Positions 30,827 through 42,550 are shown, counted from the first letter of the stretch. The stretch is 64,000 bases of DNA from Diadema setosum (GCA_033980235.1 CM067069.1:21076650-21140649), one strand, 5' to 3'. Notes: a model not told the origin generated them from the sequence alone. Numbers and translations are program-made.

Positions 30827-31556
30827 AATGTGTCAATGGAACTGCTGTGCCTTGTCTGATTAAAAGTGTGCTACCTGTCCAAACAACATTTAGTGTGTGT
30901 GTATATATATATATTCTGTCTGTTTAACTTTTAATTGGAATGAGTTTCAGTTACCTTCATTTCTTCTGATTAAATTAAGCAGTGTTTCGCATAGATTTCT
31001 ATTTAATTTGAAATATGAGTTTATATGTTTAGGTTTGATTTGTTTTGTGAATGAAGCATTTCATATTTGGTTACAGAGAAGACAGAAGAATCATTCTCTT
31101 CATTTTTGGCTCTCTTTATTTTATTCCAGTTCATTCTACTTCAATGTGCTAACAGAACTTACTTCAGCCTTTGGCTGTTATTTTGCTAGTCTTTGCAGAG
31201 ATAATTCAGAACAATGAATACATACAATTAGTTACTCACTGTAGAGAACATTATACAAATTAACGTTATGGAGAAAGCATAATCATTACAAAGGAGAAAA
31301 GTTCCACATTAATATAACTGATGAATGAGTATATACATGGTACTAATGCATTCACATCACTTCTATTGATTCAAGTGAGATATGAAAGCAATCAATCACA
31401 TTCGGAGTTTCATGCCACTCCTTCATGTCGATGTACAATAATTCAAGCTCCTCAAAATAATTTATGTCATAAATTTGCACAACTCAATATCGTTGACATT
31501 CCACAAAATAAAAACTGCAAGAACTTGAATGTCATAGCAGTTGACAAAGACCCTGG

Positions 31557-31722
31557 ACAGTGGCGGATCCAGAGGGGCGCGCACCGACCGCGTGCCCCCT
31601 CTTTATTTTTTCTCAAAACAAAAAAGAAAAAGAAAAAATGGGGGGGGGGGGGTAGATGCGACCCCCTTTCATTTTGTAAAGGCGCCTCCCCTTTACAGAA
31701 TTCCTGGATCCGCCCCTGCTGG
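31557..31722. mobile_element. hAT-type MITE (CAGTGGCGGATCCAG)
   Basis: The ends CAGTGGCGGATCCAG and CTGGATCCGCCCCTG are near inverted repeats, flanked by CTGGA on both sides. Related copies lie at 33104-33283 (opposite orientation) and 42678-42853. The centre is A-rich followed by a G-run. Confidence 0.75.
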
Positions 31723-32099
31723 AGGAAGATTTTTGTGAGCTATTTTTTATGCATTACATGTATCTAATGTCTTTAAATAACCTGAATACTGTGACTGTGT
31801 ATAGATATATATACCAAAATCTCATAATTATGTTGCCAGTTAAGTATACTTCGATGTAAGGGTCTATTTTCCCCAAACCAGAGTGAATAATTTAGGCTAC
31901 ATACCCCAAATTTTGCTAATTCGTAATTATCAGGACTTTGTGAATAACTAGCCTTTTGTCTGAAATTTCACCCTTTGATCACGGAATTAAAAGCTTCCGG
32001 TGATCAATACGATCAAGTCTCCTGTAAGGAAATTTTAATTTTTGACGACCATCCTGAAAATCTCACAAACCTAAAGGGTGCAGGAGTTGCATCTTCAAC

Positions 32100-32644
32100 G
32101 CCCTCTCGAGTCGTATGAAGACGGTACTGAAACAAATCTGACTTCGGCCCGAGACTAGACGTTACTGCGCGCGCACGAAATGATCATCGGCACCGTGATT
32201 GGAGGAACTGCTAGGAAAGCCTGAAGGAAAAGCATTCTTCACCCACAGAAATCACAGCCCGTGTAGTGTACTGCACGCACAGAAGAGTTCTGTGACTGCA
32301 CGCCCCTCGCCGCGCACAACATTCGTCCATGACATCCGTACGTGCGTATTTATACAACTGTACCCGAGCGATCCGCGAGCGTACGCAAGGCCGAAGAGAT
32401 GAGTCGAGTCGGAGCCAAAAACAAGGTTCTATCTCTTTGCAAAATTTGGTCGTCGGAGCTCGCTGATCGCGCTCGTGGCTAGCGCGCTCGCTCGATCCGA
32501 ATTTCGAGCCGCCATTTTTAACACGTGGTGTCTTCGAGCGAGAGGAGAGGTGCGCCGCTGGGTTAGTTCGAAGCATGTGGGTACGTAGGCCCTACGTGGA
32601 GAGAGTCTTCCCCGGAGGACATGTGGTAATTCAAGACCAACACG
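32100..32644 (+). promoter_or_regulatory. CpG-rich putative promoter and exon 1 of the snoRNA host gene
   Basis: CpG density rises sharply here compared with the AT-rich surroundings. A YY1-type motif, GCCGCCATTTTTA, is at 32508-32520 and an E-box CACGTG is at 32522-32527. Both are common at ribosome-biogenesis promoters. A pyrimidine start CTTCCCC at 32607 could be a 5'TOP transcription start, as known for vertebrate snoRNA hosts. A consensus donor CACG|GTAAGA at 32644/32645 would close a 38-nt exon 1. The start site is inference. Confidence 0.6.
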
Positions 32645-33103
32645 GTAAGAATTTGTCATTGTAACATAGAATCTAGATACAATCAAACATAATCTAAGTC
32701 AGAAAATCAAGCACAAGTCAGGTCAACGGAGTGGCTGTTCACTTAATTATTAATTTACATGGTATGATTCGATCGGACTTCTGCAATTCTGTTTGATCCC
32801 TGTGTCTGACAAGTTTAACAAACTTCGGGTTCACTTCAAACAATTTTAATGCCTGGGGTTGTCTTAAAGGGAGGTGGGAGGTAGAAACCCTAATTAAATT
32901 TGTAATTAAATTTACATCGAGAAGTTTATAGCCCCTTGGCCACGGCCTAATCATGATCAAAATGGGTATTCTGAGGACGTAATTAAGGTGGATTAGTTTT
33001 AGGCCTAACAATAGAATTCTTTAACTGTTAGAGCTAATTTATAATTATCTTGAATTAGGTTCCTATTCCTCCCATCTAAAAATGTTAACATACCTGGTAA
33101 CAA

Positions 33104-33283
33104 TGCAGATCCAGGAATTCCATAAAGAGGAAGTGCCTTCAACAATTACAGAATTAACGTTAAAGAAGGGAGGTGCACGCACCGCCATTTTTTTTTTCTT
33201 TTTATTTAGACCTTTTGTCTTCACAAAAATAAAGAGGGGGTGCATGCCCGTTGCGCCCCCCTCTGGATCTGCCACTGAAATAG
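33104..33283. mobile_element. hAT-type MITE, inverted copy
   Basis: The right end CTGGATCTGCCACTG is the complement of the CAGTGGCGGATCCAG terminus. The left end starts CAGATCCAGGAATTCC and seems slightly truncated. It lies in host-gene intron 1. Confidence 0.6.
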
Positions 33284-33294
33284 TTTAGCCTAAT

Positions 33295-34497
33295 GTTAGA
33301 GGGTGTCTGAACAAGTTTTGGTTGGGACATACACAGGGTGTTAACAATTGTAACATTTTTTTTTTCACATAACCTCTGATGAAATGTGAAAGAGGATGTT
33401 ATTCCAAGTGGAACTCGATGTTTATTCGATGAAAATTGGTTTTGAAATGGCTGAGATATCCAAAAGAGAGCGAACTTTGCATGGGTGACACCCATCTTTT
33501 ATTTAATACAATCGCTTTGTTTTACTTTGTTTTTGGAGGTCTCTGCCATTTCAAAACCAATTTTCATCAGATAAACATTAAATTCCTCTTAGAATGGTAA
33601 GAATGGTAGGGATATGTTCTGGGGCCGTATTCTGAGAGCTAATTAAGTGTCTGATTAGCACTTAATTAACGAATTGGTATTCTGAGAGCATGATTAAGTA
33701 GGGGGTATATTAACTACCATAGCAACAAGCGTTTTGGCGGGAAGGACTTACGCGTTTGCGCGTATCAATGCGCGTGCACCTCTGAGAGGACTTAATCACA
33801 GAGTTAATTACGAATCGGTATTCTGAGGGTGTAATTAAGTATGAAAGTTAATGGAAAACTTAATGATACCAAAGAGTGTCATTAACTACTCCGATATCAC
33901 GCAATACATCGTGTTTTCTCTGCCACAACGATGCTTACCGTCTTCGGTAACCGAGGAGCGGTTGAATGTTGTTATCGTGGTATTCGTAGAATTCAGAGAA
34001 AAAAAGAAATATAGCCGATCTTCGAGGAATTTTGTCATTTTATGTGAGCAAAGAGGTTGCGATCTTCGCGTGCGTAGGTGAGGGGTTGTAATCAAATACC
34101 AGAGTGTGCGCACGGAGCTCTTGGGTTGTAATTACAGGGGGCGTGGAGGAGCGCGCATTGAGGGCATATTTGCGCGTGTAATCATCATTTTGGCTTCTAA
34201 CAACGCGTCTGATTGGATGGAATAACAATTAGATGGGAGGGACCTAAGATAATTACAGGGGACTTAATCATACCTTAATTACGTCCTCAGAATACCGATT
34301 TTGCCCATGATTAAGGGGTAATTAACTTCACGACTTAATCACGAAGTTAATTACAGACTTAATTACGACCTCAGAATACCACCCCTGTAACTTAACTGTT
34401 TTATAGAACTAAGTCAAGTAGTTTCTTGATTTCTCACTAAAAGTTAAAAGCCCAATCCTCTCCACCAATACTATTACTAGATATACTATCCCTTTAA
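33295..34497. mobile_element. TTAA MITE (family 1) split by a nested element
   Basis: Family-1 halves are recognisable on both sides: gatgaaaattggttttgaaa near 33430, and the end ACTATCCCTTTAA at 34485-34497. They are separated by the insertion at 33621-34385. The left terminus is decayed. Confidence 0.65.
33621..34385. mobile_element. Nested MITE with repeated TAATTA theme
   Basis: The ends GGGGCCGTATTCTGAG and CTCAGAATACCACCCC are inverted repeats with two mismatches. Inside, tattctgag and gacttaatta motifs recur near both ends. The middle (33720-34200) is CpG-richer. It is inserted into the older family-1 MITE. Confidence 0.75.
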
Positions 34498-34577
34498 CGA
34501 GGTTTAAACTTTTAGCAATTTTACTCTTTGAGAGTCTATAATGTTAAAGAATCAAATTCAAAGAGTAGATTTCTGGA

Positions 34578-34684
34578 GGAGGGCAGACACAAATGATGAC
34601 ATCTCTGATAGGGACATATGAATCAGCCATGATTATTTCCTCAGAGAAACTCACTGGATCGATAGGACTGATGTGTCGCCCTCC
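34578..34684 (+). ncRNA. SNORD74: Box C/D snoRNA, SNORD74-like copy 1
   Basis: Box C ATGATGA (34593-34599) and box D CTGA (34668-34671) are closed by GACACA/TGTGTC. A further GGAGGGC/GCCCTCC stem follows after a bulged A. The guide TAGGGACA (near 34610-34617) matches human SNORD74 and pairs with UGUCCCUA of 28S rRNA. By the box+5 rule it targets the C equivalent to human Cm3820. The central 92 nt are identical to the copy at 42229, while the flanks differ. Confidence 0.85.
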
Positions 34685-35339
34685 AGTCAGGATAAATTGT
34701 CTCAGTAAAATTTACTTTGATCTGTTGATCAGAGCTGCTAAATACATGTACATAGAAATCTAGCAAATTTTTGATATAAATTATTCCTCTAGGCAAGGCC
34801 AGAGCCTCTATGCTAGAGCAGGGTTCTCGCCAGGAATTTCTTCACGCTTGTCGGCATTTATGCGCGCTTTTCTGGGGGTGGGTACGGGAGGGGGGTTCCC
34901 CCTCCCGCGCGAAGCGCGGAAACCGTCGCTAATGCTCAATACAACACAGATAAATCGCCGCTAAAATGCCACTAAATGCGACATTTTCACGGAGATGTAA
35001 TGAACGTTGTGAGGGGCATATTCTCACAGAAACAATGCAGAAACTCCATACCTTTTGTTAGCGGCAGTTCCTAAATAACAAATGAAAGAGAAGTAGGTGC
35101 CGATGGTGGAGGTTCCGATTTCTTTTAGGCCTTTCCTGTTTCACTGTTGCAATAATTAGCCGCCTCTGCATCGCAACAACGCGCGCCGTGTTGCTTTCTC
35201 GCCGTCTGCTCGACCACGTGGTAGGCCTATTGCATGCAGATGCGCGAGAAGCGATCGAGAACTTTCGGGACATCGTTGCACTTTCCTTTCTGGGTATACT
35301 GCGGTAGTTTGGCCGTGACATCAAAGAGATATCATACAA

Positions 35340-36495
35340 TTTTAAATGTAATGATGGTCATTATTCCGAAGGTTTGTTTAATCATAAAATGAAACGATTC
35401 ATTACTGAGTACTTCGAAGGTTTGTAATCGAAAACAACAACAACACCAAAGGTCGGTACTACAGATGAATGTTCAAAATAAAACTGATTTCGTTCGAAGA
35501 TTAACAAGCATTTTTTCTTTATTATTTTCCGATCAACGAACCTTCAGAAAGGAATCTATCATCGTTATTGTTTCAGAATAACAAACCTTCAGAATAAGAA
35601 AACACCGTTTTGGGGCCGTTGTTGTATTCCGAAATTATACTGGCAGAACATTCGAAATAACAAAACTGATTTCGTTTGGATATAAACGAATATTTTCTCC
35701 TTTATAATTTTTCTATTAACGATCATTCAGAATTAAGAATGTAGAGTATTATTTTGCCATTATTCTTTCGGAGTAACGAACCCTGAGGGTAAGAAAACTA
35801 TAACCGTTTTCATTTCTTCTTTATCGTTTTCCGATTAACGATCGTTCAGAATTAAGAATCTAAAGTGTTATCGTTATTCTTTCGCAGTATAACGAACCTT
35901 CAGAGTAAAAGAAAACTAGCAGTTTTGGGCCGTCGTTTTATTCTGAAATTTCACTGACGGAAACGTTCGAAATAACAAAACTGATTTCGTTGTGAAATGA
36001 ACGGACATTTTTAAAAATCATTTTTGGATTAACGAACCTTCAGAATAAGGAATATAGCATTATTTTATCATTAATCTGTCGGAGTAACGAACCCTCAGAG
36101 TAAGAAAAGTGCAACTGTTTTTTGGGGCAGTTGTTTTCTTCCAAATTTCACTGGCAAAACGTTCGAAATGACGCACTGATTTCGTTTTGAAATTTACGGA
36201 CATTTTTCTTTATTCAATTTTCGGTTAACGAACCTTCAGAATAAAGAATCTACAATTTATTATTTGATCATAACTACTTCTGTCGGAATAACAGACCCTT
36301 AGAGTACGAAAACACGCTGTTTTGTGCCGTCGTTTTATTCCGAAATTTCACTGGCAGAACGTTCGAAATAACAAAACTGATTTCGTCGTGAAATGAACGG
36401 ACATTTTTTCTTAATCATTTTTGGATTAACGAACCTTCAGAATAAAGAATCTATAGCATCATTTTATCATTAATCTGTCGGAGTAACGAAAAAAA
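35340..36495. repeat. Degenerate tandem repeat of about 190-305 bp units
   Basis: The blocks ttcgaaataacaaaactgat and cgaaccttcagaataa recur in order (first near 35467, 35653, 35958, 36160 and 36363; second near 35536-36435). This gives about five diverged units inside the 5.6-kb transposon. Confidence 0.7.
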
Positions 36496-37237
36496 AAAAA
36501 GAACCTTGGTGGCGATAACTGATGCTGGTGTAGAGAAAAACAGACAGCTCGCTCAAAAGATGCTTCCTTCTTTCAGTTTATTTTCTCCCCAGTCATTCCC
36601 ATCGTTCTCCTTCCATGAACCCCGCCATGCACGGACGATGAACAAAACAAAATGTTACCGACGATGCAATGAAAAAAAAAGAAGAAAGAAACACGTCCTC
36701 GAAGCAAATTATCTACACTTTTCAACTTGAAAAAATTGATGTTCGTAATGAAGAATAAAACAAAAAGCACGACCTCAAGCAGTGGGGAAACTTGATATCA
36801 TGGCTTGTGGAAATTTCCATGAAATTTCCACGAAAGCCAGGTGTCAGATAAAGAATGTCGCGCGTACTGCCACCTTGCTTCAGTGGTCGTAAACAGCGTG
36901 TACATAGCATGTAAACCAACTGGGAATATTGATGAATGATCATCCATTTATTTTCTGCCCATGAAGGCCCCCTAACCCACCTTTTAACAAACCAACCCAG
37001 AAGCACGTGGAGCATTACGTACGTTGAACTTGAAAGACCATCATGACAGAATTACTATAAATTTCGGCCCGGAGAAGGAAAATGGAATATTCACGAATGA
37101 CGTTTACAAATCCATGGAAATTGAAAAGCTAAAATGGAACGCATGGCTTTTTAGATTAAAAAAAAAAAAGATAACCCACTGAAACTACCAAAACCTAAAT
37201 AACAATTTGCATTTGCTTACTCCATCGCACGTTCTTT

Positions 37238-38605
37238 TTTTATGCCTCCGCCACGAAGTGGTGCCGGAGGCATTATGTTTTCGGGTTGTCCGTCCGTCCG
37301 TCCGTCCGTCCTTCCGTCCGTCCGTCCGTCCGTCCGTCCGTCCGTCCGTCCGTCCGTCCGTCCGTCCGTCCTTCCGTCCGTCCGTAATGAATTTTGTGGA
37401 CAAGGTAACTATCGAAACCTGTTGAGGTATCCTAATGAAACTTGGCATGTATGTGTATTAGGGGGTGAAGTTGTGCCTATCAACTTTTGGGTGCACATGC
37501 TCAAGGTCAAAGGTCAAAAGGTCAAGGTCAAATACATAAAATTTCACTATTTCCACCATATCTATTGAATGCCTGAAGATATTTTCTTGAAACTTAGTGT
37601 ATACATGTTTTACCTAATTAAGATTCTCTGGTGAAAGTTTGGGTCATGAGGTCAAAGGTCAAAGGTCAAAAGGTCAGGGTCAAATACATAAAATTTCACT
37701 ATTTCCACCATATCTATTGAATGCCTGAAGAGATTTTCTTGAAACTTAATGTATACATGTATTACCCAATTAAGATTCTCTGGTGACAGTTTGGGTCATG
37801 AGGTCAAAGGTCAAAGGTCAAAAGGTCAAGTAAAAATATTAAAACTTCTTTTTTTTTCTCCGTACCTTGGAAAATTGTTCAAGGTATCTTCATGGAACAT
37901 AGTATATACATGTACTGACTGGAAGTGATTATCTAGAGAATGTAGGGTTCATGGGGTCAAAGGTCAGGGGTCAAAGGTCAAGTGCAAGACTTCAAAATGT
38001 TACTATTACCCTCATATTTATGCAATGCCAGCAGGGTTATTTTTTTACACTTGGTGTATGCGTGTGTAACCTAATAGAAATTCTCTGGAAAGTTTTTTTT
38101 TTCTCTTTTTGCCTCAAAGGTCAAAAGGTCAAAGATAAGTGAAAGTGCTGAACTAACTTTTTCCTCCATATCTCGGAAGTGGCTCAAGTTACCTTGAAAC
38201 TTAGTACATATTATGCATGTTCTACCTGAAAGTAATTATCTTATGAATTTTAGGGTCAAGGGCCAGATGAAAATGGTAACAATTTACTATTCAATTCAGA
38301 AATTGAACTTTTTCTCCACACCTGTACCTTGAAAATTACTCCATGCCTAACTGTATGAATGGGTCAAAGTCAAGTTAAAGTCCTTAAATCCCTAGATACA
38401 TGCTCTCCTATTCATCCAATTAAATCTACGTCAAGGAAGGTGAACATTCAACACATTTGTGACAAACTTGTCATTCCAATATTTTGCCAATTTGTGAAAA
38501 TGTAATCACACAGTGTCCACATGTACTATCTAGACCTATTGGGAAAATCATGCATTATGGCGGAGGCATACCAGTCGCCAAAGCGACATTTCTAGTTTTA
38601 TTTAC
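37238..38605. repeat. GCCTCCGCC-ended element with (GTCC)n array, copy 1
   Basis: It starts tatgcctccgccacgaagtg and runs into a (GTCC)n minisatellite at about 37288-37384. Repeated ggtcaaaggtcaaag blocks follow. It ends with the inverse gcattatggcggaggcata followed by agtcgcc. A second head-to-tail copy follows. Long apparent frames (RPSVRPSV) come from the minisatellite. Confidence 0.75.
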
Positions 38606-38609
38606 CTGT

Positions 38610-39525
38610 TTTTATGCCTCCGCCAATGAAGTGGCTGGAGGCATTATGTTTTTGGGGCGTCCGTCCGTCCTACGTCCGTCCCGTTTTGTTTTTGTTGATA
38701 TCTCAAGAACCGTGAGGTGGTTTTGCATCAAACTTGGCATGAGGGTATATCCTGGGGGGATGATACGTTGTTTGGATTTTAGGGTCAGGGGGTCAAAAGT
38801 CAAAGGTCACAGGTTATTTTGTGAAAAAAAAAGGTTGAGATTTCATGTTTTTCTTTTACCGATGGGCAGTGATTATCTAGGGAAGTTGGGGGTCATGGGT
38901 CAAAGGTCAGGGGGTCAAAGGTCAAGGTCAACTCCTCAAAATATCACAACTTTCCTTATATTTATGCAATGCCTGAAGGATTTTTTTAAACTTGATTATG
39001 CATGTAGAACCCAATGTATATTCTGTGGGAAGTTTCTTGCCAAAAGGTCAAAGGTCAAAGGTCAAGTGAAAGTGCTAAATTGCACTTCTTCCTCCATATC
39101 TCAAAAGTAACTCAAGATATTATCATGAAACTTACATATTCATGCATGTTCTACCTAACAGTGATTCTCTTTGGAACTGTGAGGTCAAAGGTCAAAGGCC
39201 AGGTTTAGATTTATACTTTTTCTCAATACTTTGAAAATTACTCAATGCATAAACTTATAAAAGGGTCAAAAGTCAAGTAAAAATCATCAGTTCCCCCAAA
39301 TACCTGCACTCTGACGTTTTAATCATTCATCCAATTGAACCTAGTTCTAGGAAAGTGAACATTGAGCACATTTGTGGCGAACCTGTCATTTTGATATTTT
39401 GCCAATTGTGTGAAACTGTCATCACACGTTGTCAAGACATTGTACTATAGACCTACACATTAGGAGAACCATGCATTATGGCGGAGGCATACACCAGTCG
39501 CCGTAGCGACATTTCTAGTCTTTTC
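38610..39525. repeat. GCCTCCGCC-ended element, copy 2
   Basis: It has the same start (tatgcctccgccaatgaagt), a shortened (GTCC)n tract, the same ggtcaaaggtcaa blocks and the same end (gcggaggcatacaccagtcg) as copy 1. The 208-codon frame across the junction has no protein signature. Confidence 0.7.
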
Positions 39526-40514
39526 TTTTTTAACGAAAAATGGAGTTAATTTTCTCTCTGCGGCAATGCTTTGAACGCATCTAATTTTGCGTCATTGCCG
39601 ATGGCCAGCTTCCTAAAGAATTGATACGAATCCTTTCAAATATACGAAACAAAGTCTAAAAATCCTGGATCCTGGCGGTGAATTTCGATGGTATTATAAA
39701 TCCTGCTCACTATCAAAATTTAATCATCTGTTCCTTGCGCCATTTCACCAACCAACTGTAACTGTTCCTGAAAATTTCATCCTAATCTGTTCCCAAATTT
39801 TGACTTATTTTGCGAATAGAGAGACAGACAGGCAGACAAACTAACAAACAAACCAAAGCAGCCAAAAAAAAAAAAAAAATACAACCTTTGGCGGAGGGGG
39901 GCATGCATTTCATATCGTTTGTTTTTGCGTAACCCGACAACAAGCGTGACAACAAGCGAGCACGTGTCAGCGTTCCTCAGCCTCCCTCGGCCTCCGACCC
40001 TCTCTTTCCGTCCTCTCTCTCCCTCTCACAATACACTGTACCGTTGTACACGCAGGCGGCTGTAAGTGGCCGGCTGGGTGCTTGTGCATGTGTGTGTGGA
40101 TCCCAAATCAGAGCGCATGTGAGTGAGCAAGTACGGTGTGTGATGTGGTGTGTATCATCAATCGGCTAGTACGTCGCTCTGTTGAGCCGCGTTGTTGTGA
40201 TCGGTGCGGTGACTGCGTAGATAATTTCTTGTAAACTGCTGCTGCTTTCAACATCCAGCTTCTTTTCTAGCCAGATAATAAAGACTGAAAAAGGCGAGAA
40301 ATTGGTCCGAACTTAGCTCGTCAAGCAAGTTACCCTTGTCGGCAAGTTCACGCGTGGTGTTACCCTTGTCGGCAAGTTTTACCCTTGTCGGCAATTGCTT
40401 CTTCAAACCGCACGCTTGTCGGGGCCGACAAGGGTGATATACGCTGGCGAGATCCCTGTAGAGGTGTATTTAAAATATTAACATTTGTAACAATCCTAAA
40501 TGAAAGCAAGCCTA

Positions 40515-40700
40515 GACATGATTGAGCAGAGGTGAAGATTTAGGTTTTCTTCAATTTGCCTGATCCCTCTGTACAATACAAATTAAATTTGTAAGATTGC
40601 AACTGCTGCTGTTTGTTAAAATGTAGATCAGCAGTTGCAATCATATGAATTTCATTTGTAAGAAGGGAAACAAATTGAAGAAAATTTGTATCGGTCATCC
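40515..40700. mobile_element. Hairpin repeat, short copy
   Basis: The left arm (ttgtaagattgcaactgctg) and right arm (gatcagcagttgcaatcata) form a hairpin with cttcaattt / aaattgaag outer arms. It is related to the copy at 19985-20390. Confidence 0.65.
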
Positions 40701-41073
40701 TCTGCATTCTGCTGGGGGGGGGGGGGTGGTGGGATGGGTCAAGTCCAATCACATTTTAGAATTCTGGTCAAAATGAGAATATTGCAGACTACTTGAATTG
40801 AAGTACAGCATCAGTGTGTCAAGTGTATTGATTACTTGTGTAATGTATGCTGTATTTCAGTCAGGGCAGATTTCTGAGATATGAGTGAAATCAGAACACG
40901 AGGGTTTAAACGTGTTACACATAGATATTCTAAAGATGTCAAATTAAGAAATCTCTATGTAGTAAGATGTGTTACAGTAATTCAATTTGATGGTCTTCTT
41001 TTGCAGGACAATGTCATCACGATTACTTGCTGCCACAATGAAGGGACACGGTGAGGAGCCTGATGAATTCACT

Positions 41074-41464
41074 TTAAAGGGTGTGTACAGTTCTGGTCGA
41101 GGTGAAGATTTAGCTTTTAACGTTTTGTGAGATATTCAGAAACCACTCTACGAGATGTCAAAGAGCATGCGGTTCTAATGGGTGTCAAAAGTTTATTCGA
41201 TGAAAATCGGTTTTGAAATGGCTGAGATATCCAAAAACAAGGTGAAACAAAGAGATACTAATAAAGTTGGGGCATGTCGCCTTTTATTATTAGCACTTTT
41301 TGGGATACCTCAGCCATTTGAAAACCAATTTTCATCATATAAACGTTGAATCCGTCTTAAAATTACATGCTCTTTCATATTTCATAAGAGGCTTTTCATT
41401 ATCACACTTAGGAATGTTCAAAACATGAATCTCTACCTCAACCAGTACTGTACAGTCCCTTTAA
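41074..41464. mobile_element. TTAA-flanked MITE, family 1 copy in host intron
   Basis: TTAA is present at both ends. It starts AGGGTGTGTACAGTTCTGG and ends CCAGTACTGTACAGTCCCT. The interior is inverted relative to the copy at 27446, sharing gatatccaaaaacaaggtga. Confidence 0.8.
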
Positions 41465-41614
41465 GAGCAGTGAAAAGTGTGTGTTCACTGTTGTCTCTCT
41501 CATATTTACATTGTACCTTTTTATCTTAAACGATAACTCTTTGTTACATTAAATCTTTAATTGCAAGATGTTAGGGAAAGGAGTAAAATTTAACACGAGT
41601 GAATTCTTGCGATA

Positions 41615-41701
41615 GTTGACACAGAGGATGACAGTATGCTCAGATCAATGAATCCAGTGTGATTAATACAAAGAAAAAGTTGATAGGACTGATGTGTCAA
41701 C
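41615..41701 (+). ncRNA. Box C/D snoRNA, unassigned
   Basis: A perfect 9-bp closing stem GTTGACACA/TGTGTCAAC frames box C AGGATGA (41625-41631, second base off consensus) and box D CTGA (41689-41692). The 3' end GATAGGACTGATGTGTC is shared with the SNORD74-like copies. The guide before box D (TGATAGGA) could pair with UCCUAUCA of 28S rRNA over 8 bp, which is weak. It ends 91 nt before the next exon. Confidence 0.75.
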
Positions 41702-42228
41702 GTGTCCTGACAAGCTTACGGAATGTAATGAGAAATTTATGAAATGTGTCCAGAAATGCTGATCAATGCATTCAATGTCTGTTTCTTACCAGATTGAGCA
41801 TTGCAAGAATTGTCAACACAAGACTTCGACATTCAGGTAAGGTGTGATTTTATTTCATTTATTGAGCACCAAATTGTGGCAGAGTTTGGAAAACCTCCAG
41901 CTGCAAAGCATTTTTAAAACAATGGACTTGAAAAAAAAAAATGGTTTTATGACTTGCAAAGTGAGGTTTTGATCACAGTTTCACATAATGTGTGTACTTT
42001 GTATAAACAGCATATATTCAGTATTGATACAAGAAATAACAGCAGTATATAATACTGCCCAGTGTATTTGATGATTATTACTGAGGAGTTACTGTACAGA
42101 TAAGAAAATGACAGGATTTTGTACAGTATTTCCATTAGATAAAAAGTGACTTAGTTTAGAAATGATGGTAATGAGGTATTTGTATATGAACTGGACAAGA
42201 TAAACCTTCGCGTAGAACCCCAGGTCAT

Positions 42229-42324
42229 GTGACACAAATGATGACATCTCTGATAGGGACATATGAATCAGCCATGATTATTTCCTCAGAGAAACTCACT
42301 GGATCGATAGGACTGATGTGTCAC
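42229..42324 (+). ncRNA. SNORD74: Box C/D snoRNA, SNORD74-like copy 2
   Basis: The stem GTGACACA/TGTGTCAC encloses box C ATGATGA (42238-42244) and box D CTGA (42313-42316). The guide TAGGGACAT before a degenerate D' box (ATGA) matches human SNORD74 and the Cm3820 site of 28S rRNA. It ends 88 nt before the exon at 42413. Confidence 0.88.
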
Positions 42325-42550
42325 TAACATTGACTGAAATCTTGATACGTCCAACTCTGCGGCTTCTTCCTTCTACGCACTGTATCAAACTCTTTTCCAT
42401 TTACTGCTCTAGGCACATGTGTGGTCTGAAGAAGAAATTACCAAGGTAGCCAGCAAGAGCATTATATGGTAAGTCTTTAGCCTGTACAAGCATAATATAC
42501 TGCATATTGCCCATTCTGGGATGCAGTTTTCGTGACAACTGTTTGCACAC

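Larger units (their letters stand above)
34819..40458. mobile_element. 5.6-kb DNA transposon in host-gene intron 1
   Basis: The left end CAGGGTTCTCGCCAG and right end CTGGCGAGATCCCTG are inverted repeats with one mismatch. They are flanked by a perfect 5-bp duplication TAGAG (34814-34818 and 40459-40463). Subterminal CTTGTCGG motifs occur once near the left end (about 34846) and at least five times in both orientations near the right end (40334-40435). No transposase frame is seen, so the copy is non-autonomous or has been filled by other repeats. CAGGG ends with short duplications suggest a hAT-related family, but this is not certain. Confidence 0.75.

Noticed and set aside
32575..32644. Start codon MWVRRPYVERVFPGG near exon 1 as a protein gene
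   Set aside because: Continuing through the exon 2 junction meets a stop after about a dozen codons, and later exons have no shared frame. It also lies upstream of the favoured start.
32199..32686. Overlapping frames of 67-121 codons on both strands
   Set aside because: The GC-rich promoter patch lacks stop codons by composition. Frames overlap on opposite strands and have no motif.
37207..37568. Frames rich in RPSVRPSV residues
   Set aside because: These are direct translation of the (GTCC)n minisatellite in a transposon.
38484..39110. 208-codon open frame
   Set aside because: It crosses the junction of two repeat copies and reads through ggtcaaag blocks. It has no protein-like composition or motif.
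39890..40270. Alternative promoter for the snoRNA host gene
   Set aside because: The pyrimidine-rich CpG zone lies inside the 5.6-kb transposon. It would exclude the first SNORD74 copy from the transcript, so it was kept only as a possible transposon promoter.
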